In this document: positions 17,826 to 27,700 of the stretch, piece by piece
Layout: every line of letters begins with the position of its first letter
Position numbering within the stretch: position 1 is the first letter of the stretch
Source of the DNA: Stramenopiles sp. TOSAG23-2
Lineage: Eukaryota > Sar
DNA: 32,936 nucleotides
Reading direction: 5' to 3'
Assembly: GCA_900128395.1 (NCBI GenBank)
Contig: LT649360.1
Location: 1-32,936 of the forward strand
Position numbers and translations under genes: made by a program
The notes under the pieces: model-generated
The model's input: only the letters and a program-made list of their open reading frames with translations
What the model was told of the DNA's origin: nothing
Database searches by the model: none

Positions 17826-19204
17826 TTATGATTTCTTCCGTTTCTTTCTCAAACGCTCTGTCAATGGCAGTGACAACAACTCGTCATCACTATCATCAAA
17901 TGTCAAGTCAATTACCACTTCACTTTCATTATTATTTGACGTTTCCCCAAACTGTTTCTTTCTTTTACTACCAGCACCATCAGTATCAGTTTTAGTATCT
18001 CGTTTTTTCTTTTTCTTCTTTCTCTTGATACGTTGCATTTTTCCTTTACTACCACCATCTTTTTTCAATTCATAATTAGTAGTAGTAGTAGTAGCAACAC
18101 CTCCATCCAACATCATACTCCCTGTCTTCATTGCCGTTTTCCTCCTCCTGCTGCTACTACTACTACTACTACTTCTACTACTGCTACTACTACTACTACT
18201 ACTACTACTACTGCCACCACCACCACCATCATTACAACTGTTACTGCCACCATTCCCAAACGCAAATGTGACAAGATCACGTGCCCAACAATATACCATC
18301 CATTTACAATCAACACTAAAACCTGCAATATTTACACTACTACCAGATTTATTACTTTGTGTATATTTTTACTGCCACCATTCCCAAACGCAAATGTGAC
18401 AAGATCACGTGCCCAACAATATACCATCCATTTACAATCAACACTAAAACCTGCAATATTTACACTACTACCAGATTTATTACTTTGTGTATATTTCCTA
18501 CCCCATGAATCAGCAAATAAAAGTTTTGTTTGATTATAACCAACTGCAACGCGACAATGTTCATTTACATTAATAACAACTGGAATACCTTGATCAATTT
18601 GATTTTCAATATAATACGCAATTTCATATATATGTTTCATCTTTTCATATTCACCAGGATGAGGAATATTATAACGTTGAATCATCATATTTTTATCATT
18701 TTTCCAAAATTCTTCATTAAAGCATTGTTCCCGTTTATCTTCACTTCTTAATGGCATATATATCAATCCATCGTGAGATTTAATCAATGGTTTTGATATC
18801 ATATCCAATGCTTCGCCTAAATCACTAGATGCATCTAACGTACCAATTTGCATCGGTGGTTTCCAATATTTTCTCCAACTTCTTTTAACTTTATAATATG
18901 GTAATTTCAAAAAATGTTTTGTATGACCATGTAGCTCAAATGCATTAAATATTGCTACCATAGAGCAAGCACCATTTTGTCCTTGATCGATTCCATTGTA
19001 TTTATTTACATCAATGACTGCATTTGGAAATGCTTCAATAATATTTCTACGTTCTTGAACTACTCTTGGACTAGTTATATCTGTATATTTTCCAACTAAA
19101 TATTTTGCTTCACCTTCATGTCCACGATAATCACGTAGTTTCGTGCGCGATATACGTGTCATTTTATATTTTTTCGATAATTCCAAACGTTTTTGTTTGT
19201 ACAT
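17826..19204 (-). CDS. papain-like cysteine peptidase with NLS-like and SUMO-interacting tail
   Basis: From ATG 19204 the catalytic domain shows papain-order residues with papain spacing: Gln74 and Cys80 in DQGQNGACSMVA (six apart, as Gln19/Cys25 of papain) and His216 in NEHCRVAVGYN with Asp232 in ADSWG (sixteen apart, as His159/Asn175). No signal peptide or propeptide is evident, so it is probably intracellular. A 128-bp exact duplication (18241-18496) breaks the frame at about residue 275. Omitting one copy joins the domain to a tail that has a long Ser run, Lys/Arg-rich NLS-like clusters, and an acidic-flanked VVIDLTFDDSDDE, a canonical SUMO-interacting motif; the total would be about 416 residues. 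The order is not that of Ulp/SENP peptidases. The substrate is unknown; a nuclear, SUMO-linked role is inference. Convergent with the ankyrin gene. Confidence 0.78.
18241..18496. repeat. exact tandem duplication, period 128 bp (in peptidase gene)
   Basis: Bases 18241-18368 recur at 18369-18496, directly adjacent. The unit encodes the stretch around FSVDCKWMVYCWARDLV. The period is not a multiple of three, which splits the peptidase domain from its tail. Confidence 0.95.
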
Positions 19205-19420
19205 CGTTTTGTTTTATTTTGTATTTATTATTATTAAATGCCGACAGGTATTATTATGCTTATTATTGTTGCAATATTGTAATTTATTGTTGTTGTTATT
19301 TATCGTTTGTTTTGTATATATGTATATTCTATTTCTTGCTGTATATATATTTACCTTCCTCTTATATTCTTAATTCATGGATGTCTTTATTTCATTTTAA
19401 TTTATTATAAAATGTACATA

Positions 19421-19857
19421 CAGTATTAGATAAATTATCTTTAAGTTAGCACCTCAATAGCACTGATCATGCAAAATCACAAAATAAATTAGTATATATG
19501 CTGAAAAATTTGCAAATTTGCAACCTGCAAATCTCCATCAGCAATATAACTAACTAGCATTACAAATATAATATACATAGGTAAGATAAAAAAATACACT
19601 TCCTCTTTCCTTTCCCTATGCACTTTTCGGCATTTTGGGATTGTTAGAGGCCGTTTATATATTTTATCGCAGATCTCGTTTACAAAATAATCTTCTAGTA
19701 AATTTGAGAGTTATTGGCATAAAAAAAGGCTTGGTGATGCAACCTCATCAAATTAGTATAGTATACTTTCTCTATAAAAAGTGTACTGTTACTCCTATAT
19801 AGCTTTGCCTACGTAGCTTTGCTATCATAGCGATGTAACCTTTCTTATAATACTACT
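19421..19857. repeat. 437-bp direct repeat, left copy
   Basis: This sequence recurs at 20399-20835 with no difference that I can see, in the same orientation. It starts CAGTATTAGATAA and ends near TTATAATACTACT. It holds no ORF. It lacks TG...CA ends, so it does not look like a standard LTR, though the arrangement (identical ends around a short core) is LTR-like. Confidence 0.93.
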
Positions 19858-20398
19858 TATAACTAGCTGCCGTCCGGAATTTTAAGCACACGCCGTCCGT
19901 TGAACCACACTAGTCAAATACAATGCCCATGAGTATTAAAACTGGGTAATAAAAGGATCCTTAATAAAATCCTTCTAAAAGGATCGCCTTAAAAGCGTCT
20001 AAACAGTAACATATCGAGTGAAAGAAGCATCTTTTAAGGAAAAAACATAGCGTTATAGCTATATCGACGCAACCAAAGAAGGTTGATAGTGTCTCGATAA
20101 AAAATTGTAAGTTTACCAAAATCTGGCCCATTTTCGTAAAGAATTCAATAACCAAAAATACACACTTAAATTTGTACGGTACCTTATACTAAACTAAGAA
20201 GGGACATGTGCACAGCGCAGCTTAGTCAAATATTAAGGAATTAGACAGCGAAGACGTACAAAAATACAAATATAGCACAATTGCAGCCGCAATTACAAGA
20301 CTATCCCTTTATTATATTCCTCCCAAAAACAAATTAAGGGTAATATATAATTACTATCATAAAATGATAGGGGTAATTATGACATGACAATACTATTT
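19858..20398. mobile_element. 541-bp core between the 437-bp repeats (possible small non-autonomous element)
   Basis: The core is less AT-rich by eye than the flanking spacers. It has only a weak minus-strand frame (20155-19961, 64 codons, non-ATG start, hydrophobic, no family recognised). It contains an AATTGC-AGCC-GCAATT inverted repeat near 20280 and a hairpin at 20347-20380. With the identical flanks this could be a TRIM-like element with no coding capacity, or a duplicated spacer. No primer-binding site, polypurine tract or target-site duplication was identified. Confidence 0.3.
20347..20380. other. inverted repeat able to form a long hairpin
   Basis: ATAATTAC and TATCAT on the left pair with ATGATA and GTAATTAT on the right, with an AAA loop and a GGG bulge, giving a 14-bp stem. 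It is at the right edge of the core, 18 bp before the right 437-bp repeat. Confidence 0.6.
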
Positions 20399-20835
20399 CA
20401 GTATTAGATAAATTATCTTTAAGTTAGCACCTCAATAGCACTGATCATGCAAAATCACAAAATAAATTAGTATATATGCTGAAAAATTTGCAAATTTGCA
20501 ACCTGCAAATCTCCATCAGCAATATAACTAACTAGCATTACAAATATAATATACATAGGTAAGATAAAAAAATACACTTCCTCTTTCCTTTCCCTATGCA
20601 CTTTTCGGCATTTTGGGATTGTTAGAGGCCGTTTATATATTTTATCGCAGATCTCGTTTACAAAATAATCTTCTAGTAAATTTGAGAGTTATTGGCATAA
20701 AAAAAGGCTTGGTGATGCAACCTCATCAAATTAGTATAGTATACTTTCTCTATAAAAAGTGTACTGTTACTCCTATATAGCTTTGCCTACGTAGCTTTGC
20801 TATCATAGCGATGTAACCTTTCTTATAATACTACT
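20399..20835. repeat. 437-bp direct repeat, right copy
   Basis: Same sequence as 19421-19857, offset 978 bp. It is followed by an extended ACTACTACT run and by sequence that looks less AT-rich and contains a degraded reading frame. Confidence 0.93.
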
Positions 20836-21028
20836 ACTACTACTATATTGAAATTGAAGTAGTTCTTCCAGAGGTCCTAGACTTTTTTCTTTAGTTCCAG
20901 AGCTCCTCCTGTGTGGCTAATTAAGGATTTCAAATTAAGGATCGCCGACATTTACGAGAGGATGTAAGTTAAAGTACTTCATTCTGTGTTTTAAGGATAT
21001 ACTCCCAAGGTGAAGCGCAAATTGATGA

Positions 21029-21253
21029 TGGCGGTCGTACGCAAGTACGTCTTCAACGAACGTTAAGCGTGAGCCGGACTTTTTGAAACGTTTGGATGAA
21101 TTTACCAGTATGGATCAAAAAGACGATCATCTAGATTATTATAAAAAGGACCGCCCATACAGTTATGTGGTGCGAAGCTCGGAAGGCCAGTTGAATTTAA
21201 TGTGCAAGGCATGCCACAGTGTACAAGGAAAGAAACATGGAAACTTTCCATAA
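21029..21253 (+). pseudogene. degraded orphan reading frame with CxxCH
   Basis: The frame is open between TGA at 21026 and TAA at 21251-21253, and reads REPDFLKRLDEFTSM, later LNLMCKACHSVQGKKHG. It looks coding, and its codons are less AT-rich than those of neighbours. An overlapping earlier frame (about 20960-21080, GEAQIDDGGRTQVRLQRTL) may be the same gene before a frameshift. The first ATG in frame is 21110. CKACH after a short hydrophobic run recalls the end of an HNH-type nuclease or a small zinc finger, but no full domain is present. Placed next to the 437-bp repeats, it may be a fragment of a mobile or transferred gene. Confidence 0.3.
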
Positions 21254-21556
21254 TACTGATAAGATAAATTTGAAAACTCCAAACAGTATGCCGTCCTTGC
21301 TTTCGGCATCATCTTCACACGTTGCTCCACTGCTTTCTCCGTCACCAGTACCATACAACATAGAACGCTTCTCTTCTGATGTCATATGACTCATCGATAT
21401 TCTTGCACGTTGCTCTGGTGATAATTGTGCATTCATCCTCGGATCTGTTGCTAAGTTCTTCTTCTTATTATTATTATTATTGGCTGAGACATTAGTAACT
21501 GCTACTAATATTGATAATAATAATAAAATACATATCTTTGTCATTATTAATTTCAT
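21197..21556 (-). CDS. small secreted or membrane protein, unknown
   Basis: From ATG 21556 the 119-residue product begins with a signal peptide (MTKICILLLLSILVAVTNVSA), then an Asn/Lys-rich patch, a helical stretch (LSPEQRARISMSHMTSEEKR), an acidic Gly/Ser segment, and a hydrophobic C-terminus (ILFGVFKFILSVLWKVSMFL). No family recognised. Its last 19 codons overlap, on the opposite strand, the degraded orphan frame ending at 21253, so the native 3' end may have been lost or replaced at about 21250. Three imperfect 57-bp repeats lie just upstream. Confidence 0.55.
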   Translation of the reverse strand: MKLIMTKICILLLLSILVAVTNVSANNNNNKKKNLATDPRMNAQLSPEQRARISMSHMTSEEKRSMLYGTGDGESSGATCEDDAESKDGILFGVFKFILSVLWKVSMFLSLYTVACLAH

Positions 21557-21561
21557 ATCAA

Positions 21562-21719
21562 TTATATCTTATATATGTATGTTATAACAATTTTATTATT
21601 CTGTGTTTGATACTATCACTTATATCTTGTATATATGTTATAACAATTTTATTATTCTGTGTTTGATACTATCACTGATATCTCATATATATTATAACAA
21701 TTTTATTATTCTATGCTTG
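21562..21719. repeat. three imperfect tandem repeats of about 57 bp
   Basis: TTATAACAATTTTATTATTC followed by TGTGTTTGATACTATCACT recurs at about 21562-21620, 21621-21676 and 21677-21719, the last incomplete and more diverged. Unlike the exact duplications elsewhere, these copies have accumulated differences, so they are a genuine older tandem array. They lie directly upstream of the small secreted-protein gene. Confidence 0.85.
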
Positions 21720-22357
21720 GTGCCTTGCTGGCTTGATTGATATTTACGTGCATACCATTTATATATTCGCAAAAAAATCCAAATAGCAGGCGCATAGAAT
21801 TAGGAATAAGTTATAAAAAAGATATTTCTTTTTTATTTATTATTATTGCACTCCCAGCACTCCAGTTTTTACTTTTTAGTAGGATGACATATTAATAAGC
21901 ATAAGCACCAACTAACAAAAGCTGCGGTGCAGTTGTGAGTGGCAACTTTCCCTTAATCATCCTTGCTATTAATATTTGATAGGAGATTTAAATCAAAAAA
22001 CATAAATGAAATGTGCCATATAAAAAAACGAGGAGAAAAAAAGCAGCAAAAATAATCAAAAATGTGAAATAGAAAAAAAAATGGAGGAGGAAAAAAATAT
22101 TAATAAATAATAATGATGAGCACATGATGTTAATGTGTGCTAATTAACAACTAATTACTATGTAGAAAGAAGAAGAAAGATTCTCTCTCTATATATATAT
22201 TACTCATTATCTATAAACTTTTATTTACATAGTGAGGACGAAAATAATAATACTAAAAAGCTTTCTTTAAGAATATTTATAATTGACAACTAATATTATT
22301 TATAGATCTTCTATTGAAATAAAAAAAAGATAAATACTATTTACAACAACAGAAAAG
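21720..22357. promoter_or_regulatory. divergent intergenic region (secreted protein / U-box-LRR gene)
   Basis: AT-rich with A runs. A (TC)n(TA)n tract at 22182-22202 is like that upstream of the WW-protein gene, and the leader just before the ATG contains ATACTATTTACAA, a 13-mer also present at the edge of the MYND leader modules. No ORF or RNA gene recognised. Confidence 0.5.
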
Positions 22358-24019
22358 ATGGCATCACTTGCATCAGGAGGTAATAACAATAACAACAACA
22401 ACAACAATGGAAAAGTTGAGAAGAATGAAAAGAACCAACATCAAGGTAGCGACAAAAAGAAGAAAAACAAAAACAAAAAAGGCGGTGGTAGACCACCCGT
22501 CAAATTTGTAGAAGGTATGTCATATGACAAACAAACATGTAGAATGCTGCGTAATGAACTAATAAAACGTGGCTTAAGAAGAACTGGTATAAAAGAGGAC
22601 TTAATTAAACGACTAAAAGATGATGATAACAACCCAAACAATGAAGATATGCAAGTAGAAGAAGCAGAACAGGTAGAAGCACCGATAGAAGCCGTAGGAG
22701 GAATACAACGACAAGAAAGTATGCAATTACCAGATTTAAATGACCTAGATTTGATGTGTGGTATTACAAAAGATTTATTTGTAGATCCTGTTGTGACGTG
22801 TGACGGACATACATATTCACGTCGTGCTATTGAAAGATGGTTTAACGACGGTCATAATACATCACCAAATACTGGATTAGCACTAGATACACTACGATTA
22901 TATCCAAGTATTTTTGCAAAAAAACGTGTAGAAGAATATAAAAATAAATGTGGACTTAAATTAATTGAATTACTTGAGAGAAATGAGATTGGTCGTGTTG
23001 ATGAAATGCTAGAAGGTGATCTAGCAAATTTGGAAGCTCGTCGTGAAGGTGATCGTAAAACACCACTGTTAGTAGCTGCTGATATGAACTTATATGAAAT
23101 TGTAGAATTATTAATTAGTAATGGTGCGGATATTAATGCGACTGATGCAGATGGAATTGGTATGGGAAATTTAATACCTTCGTATATTAATAAATGGAAG
23201 ACAGAATTTGATGGGAAGACGGAAGTGGATTTGTCTGGAAAGAATCTTACCAATGTGGATGCATTAGCTATTGGTGAATTGTTAAAAACAAATAAGGCAT
23301 TAATGCACTTGAACCTAGAAAATAATAATATTACTGATGTACAAAGTATTGGTGATGCATTAAAAACAAACAATACATTAAAGCAATTGTCCCTAATTAA
23401 TAATAATATTACTAATGTACAAAGTATTGGTGATGCATTAAAAACAAACAATACATTAAAGCAATTGTACCTAGGTGATAATAATATTACTGATGTACAA
23501 AGTATTGGTGAAGGATTAAAAACAAACAATACATTAAAGACATTGTCCCTACATAATAATCAACTTAGTGATAATATAATATCACAATTAAATGCTATAG
23601 AACAATATAAGAGAGATGGATCAAACAGGTATCAACAAGTGGAAGGGATGGTGATAGCGGCATTGTATAATATTACTGATGTACAAAGTATTGGTGAAGG
23701 ATTAAAAACAAACAATACATTAGAGAGATTGTACCTATCTTATAATAATATTACTGATGTACAAAGTATTGGTGATGTATTAAAAACAAACAATACATTA
23801 ACGACATTGGACCTACAAAATAGTAATATTACTGATGATGCTGGAATACAAAGTATTATTGATGTATTAAAAACAAACAATACATTAAAGTACTTGCACC
23901 TAGGTGATAATCAACTTAATGATAATATGAAATCACAATTAAGAGCTATAAAACAATATAAAAGAGAAGGATCAAACGGGTATCAACAAGTGGAAGGGAT
24001 GATTATATTCGCATCATAA
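22358..24019 (+). CDS. SAP / U-box / ankyrin / leucine-rich repeat protein, putative E3 ubiquitin ligase
   Basis: A 553-residue multidomain protein: Asn run and basic N-terminus; a SAP-like helix pair (about 52-88, LRNELIKRGLRRTGIKEDLIKRL), a DNA/RNA-binding motif; an acidic linker; a U-box (about 129-195, MCGITKDLFVDPVVTCDGHTYSRRAIERW) that would recruit a ubiquitin E2; ankyrin-like repeats (198-265); and an RNI-type LRR array (288-548) of about 28-residue units (NNITDVQSIGDALKTNNTLKQL). LRR units are nearly identical at DNA level, so the array expanded recently. The segment that ends the array (NNQLSDNIISQLNAIEQYKR to YQQVEGM) appears twice, once at about 397-432 and again at the C-terminus. 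Expected role: ubiquitination of a target bound by the ANK/LRR part, perhaps at chromatin; the target is unknown. Confidence 0.88.
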   Translation: MASLASGGNNNNNNNNNGKVEKNEKNQHQGSDKKKKNKNKKGGGRPPVKFVEGMSYDKQTCRMLRNELIKRGLRRTGIKEDLIKRLKDDDNNPNNEDMQVEEAEQVEAPIEAVGGIQRQESMQLPDLNDLDLMCGITKDLFVDPVVTCDGHTYSRRAIERWFNDGHNTSPNTGLALDTLRLYPSIFAKKRVEEYKNKCGLKLIELLERNEIGRVDEMLEGDLANLEARREGDRKTPLLVAADMNLYEIVELLISNGADINATDADGIGMGNLIPSYINKWKTEFDGKTEVDLSGKNLTNVDALAIGELLKTNKALMHLNLENNNITDVQSIGDALKTNNTLKQLSLINNNITNVQSIGDALKTNNTLKQLYLGDNNITDVQSIGEGLKTNNTLKTLSLHNNQLSDNIISQLNAIEQYKRDGSNRYQQVEGMVIAALYNITDVQSIGEGLKTNNTLERLYLSYNNITDVQSIGDVLKTNNTLTTLDLQNSNITDDAGIQSIIDVLKTNNTLKYLHLGDNQLNDNMKSQLRAIKQYKREGSNGYQQVEGMIIFAS

Positions 24020-24487
24020 TTATAAATATATATTATATATATTATATTTATGTTCTACCAACTACAATATTCCTATATATTCGCAAAAATAATAAGACCC
24101 TTTTAGTTTTAGTTTGAGAGAATTGTGCAATTTAAAATTTATTAATTTGCAGCAAGTCTGCTACCACCTGCTTATTTATAATGCTGTATACCTCCTATCA
24201 ACAATTCAATGCTATACACCTGCTATTTGTTTTGTACAAATCATCTTCCTCATAAAATTCTGGCCATCCAAGGCCATTGATCGAGCCGCCTTGTGCCATT
24301 TCCAATATATATATGTATGTATGTATGTGTGAAGATACAGCAGAGGACATTCACACAGAGACATTCACACAGAGACAGACAGATATATATTATATACCAC
24401 CAACGTATATTATACAAACACAAACAAATATTACAATATATAAATATTTATCATATCAACAACAACAAAAAAGCAATAATTACCTAC
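24020..24487. promoter_or_regulatory. spacer between the U-box-LRR gene and UTP10
   Basis: AT-rich spacer with no credible ORF; both flanking genes are on the plus strand. It contains a short GACATTCACACAGA tandem repeat at about 24347-24373 and (ATGT)n near 24313. It lacks the TACGA motif seen at most other gene ends here. Confidence 0.45.
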
Positions 24488-24703
24488 AAAAAACACACAC
24501 ATAATGTCCTCCTTATCAGAACAATTACAACGGATTCAAGGACAAACGGAATCAACGAAAAATAAAGTGAAAAAAGGACGTGCGTCGATTTTATTAAAAA
24601 ACACACACATAATGTCCTCCTTATCAGAACAATTACAACGGATTCAAGGACAAACGGAATCAACGAAAAATAAAGTGAAAAAAGGACGTGCGTCGATTTT
24701 ATT
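24488..24703. repeat. exact tandem duplication, period 108 bp (UTP10 start)
   Basis: Bases 24488-24595 recur at 24596-24703, directly adjacent. Each copy holds 16 bases of leader, the ATG and about 30 codons. 108 is a multiple of three, so the upstream ATG reads through the second leader (KNTHI) into the second copy. Confidence 0.95.
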
Positions 24704-27700
24704 TGATGCAAATGTTGCTGCCGACATTGATTCTGATAGCATCTATACCATGGGTTTGAATGGTTATAAAGAGCTATGTTCCTATGATGCACAATTGGAA
24801 CAATATGAAAGTAGCTTATTTAGTAAAACTGCATATGCATGTAGAAGAGATTTACAAACGGTTGAATTTAATAACGAATTAAATAGTTCGATAGGTAAAT
24901 TTTTAAGGCACGTATCGGCATATGTATTATTAAAACCAACTCATAAAGTTTTTGAATATTTTGTTAGGCATTTTAAAATACATGAAAAAAATGTAGATAT
25001 GTTTTTAGATGCAGTTTTGCCATTTCATTCCACCAATATTTTTCTACGTGTATTATCCATATGCGCGATTGAAGGTACTCGTTGGGAATTTTTATCAAAA
25101 GCACAACGTAATTTTGCTTCTATTGAACGTAAAGTGTTAGTAACTAGATGTTGTGACGATATGTCATTGGTAAATTTTCTATGTGATAGTGTACGCAATG
25201 TATCCGATGGTACACATCAGACAAAGGTAAAGGTAACCTTTACCACTGTCGTTTTGATTGAAGTATTGGAACGTTGTAAAAACCATCAAGAACGGAAAAA
25301 AAGTTTATTTACAAGGTTATTGCCATATATTACAGATGGTATAAAATGCCGTACCTGTTTTGATTTTCAAGTATCAGGTTATATGATTGTAAGTTCTATA
25401 TGTAAATGTGGTGCAAGACTTACACAAAATTTATTTGCATATTTAATATCAACAATAACTGTAAACATGAATGAAAGTAAATTGGATGTATCCATACGAT
25501 GTTTAGTATGCGTATACCAAGCTGCAAAAAATCAACAAGTTGAGATACCATTACCACAAAAACCATATAATAAGTTGAAAAATATGGGCGAAACATTAGT
25601 AAAAGTATTGAAAAATATTGTAATTGTTGAAAATATTGATATATCAGCATTCATATCAAAGTTTTTATTAAAATTATTGCAAAATATTACTAGTGTTAAT
25701 GGTAATACATTGCGTACATTTCAATTGTTGCATTTCATCATTGATGAATTGCCATTGAATAACCATGTGCAAGATATGACAACACATATTTTTACTGTAT
25801 TAAATGAAAACAATATATTAAATCGTACAGAAAAAGATACGATTGAATTAAAAATGAAAATTAAAGATTTAATTATATCAATATCAAAAAAATATCCAAA
25901 TTTAATTGATAATGCAATGGAAAATTCATTTAAAAGTATTATGGAAATAAACAATCAGGTCCAAACAACGAAAGGGGAAAGCGATAAGGAACCTGGCAAA
26001 GCAGTTGTTAATTTTATAACAGATGTATTTTCATTTTCTAAACATCGCCCTGTGAATAATTCTAATACAACATTATTTTTAGCATTGGAACATTCCTTAG
26101 AAGCAGTGCGTTTGGAAGCATTAGAAACATTACAATCAATTATTTTATCATTAAATAAAAGTAATGATAATAATAATGATGATGATGATGATGATGACGC
26201 ATTTGAATTTGTACATCAAGCTATTAATGCAAGATTACGTGTAGATGAATCTCCACAAGTTTTAAAGCAACTTGTTCATTTAGTCCAGTCAATCGAGTGG
26301 CAATGGGAGGAAACACATGCAACAACATTTTTGAATGCTTTAAATATTGCATTGAAACGATTAGCTAATAATAAGCAATTATTACATACGAGGCGAGAAA
26401 TTTTTACATTGTTAAGTTCAAACTTTACAGAAGCATTATCAGATAATGAAAAAATGCAATCATTAAGTTTAGAATTAATTTTAAATGATATTCCACCAAT
26501 GTCATTAATTGAAAAAAAATGGATGGGGGGTTTTGATGGGGAGACTGCCAGAGTTGCAATTAAAGTTGCTAATGATTCGAAACATTTACTTTTTGGAAAT
26601 ACTTCAAGAACAAAAGGTAAACGTGGAAAGAAGAAAAAAAGTACAAAAAAAGCTGATAGTAACACCGATACGTCGTTAGCATCGTTAATATCAAATTTGC
26701 AAAAGCAAATGGCAAATTACGTTGTTAACGATTTAGATGCTGCGTTGATACAAATTGAAGGACTAAATTTAAAACCATCTAGTTACGAATTTATCCTGGA
26801 AATGTTAAATACAATTGATCTAAATGGAACAACCGTTTCATCTTCAAATCAGGATACCATACCTAAAACTATAATCAGGTTATGTTTTCAACACTTTAAT
26901 AAATTAGTTAGAAATGGGAGGGAACTATATTTTAAAGCAGAAATATTAAAACAAGCATCAAATTTTGATCTTGAAAATTTGAAAGATATTAGAGAATGCA
27001 TGAACGTTGGTATAGATGCATTTAATAATTGTAAAATACAGAAAACTGCTTCGTCAGAAGTATATGTCATAGCATCATTATTACTAGCTTTATGGACTAC
27101 ATCTACGGTTAATATTACTGATAATAATAATAATAATAATAATAACGATATAAACCAAGAAATGCAAACTTTAATGTCAAAACATTTTGATGGGGCAGCA
27201 TTAGAAATTTTGTTGCTTGTTTCCCAATCGTTGGAAAAGTATTCAAGCGATATGCCATCCAATATTTTAAATGCAATACAATATAATTGTTGGTTTTTAA
27301 TAGATCTATGCATGAAATCAATAAGCGATAGTGTATCTGGAAGTCGTACATCGAAACGAAATATGATATCGATTGATTTTCAGCTGTTGTTACCCTACAT
27401 ACTTGTAGCACAACATTTTTTTGGCGGTAATACAATTTCAGAAGATGAAGAAGAAAACATTATACAATGGTTTATACATTATGCCGAATTTTTCCTACAG
27501 CAAAATGCAAAATATGCCGTATTTATGTTGCTAGCATTACAAAAAGCACCTTCAGCAAAAGTTGTAAGAAATTTCAGTAGTCTTATAGATACGTTGCTGG
27601 AACAATATGCTTCAAAAAGTTCTGATAATGAACAAGCAATGGAGGAACATGTTGGTACTATTACATTAAAATATGTTGAGGAATGCTTTGAAGCATGCAT

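Noticed and set aside
18033-18533. Thr/Ser-rich plus-strand ORF of 166 codons
   Set aside because: Antisense of the Ser-run and duplicated part of the peptidase gene.
19858-20398. tRNA-like or SINE-like promoter boxes in the core between the 437-bp repeats
   Set aside because: GGTTCAAC near the left end resembles a B box only loosely on one strand and no cloverleaf or A box is convincing.
19421-20835. Standard LTR retrotransposon
   Set aside because: No gag/pol coding, no TG...CA ends, no identified primer-binding site or target duplication.
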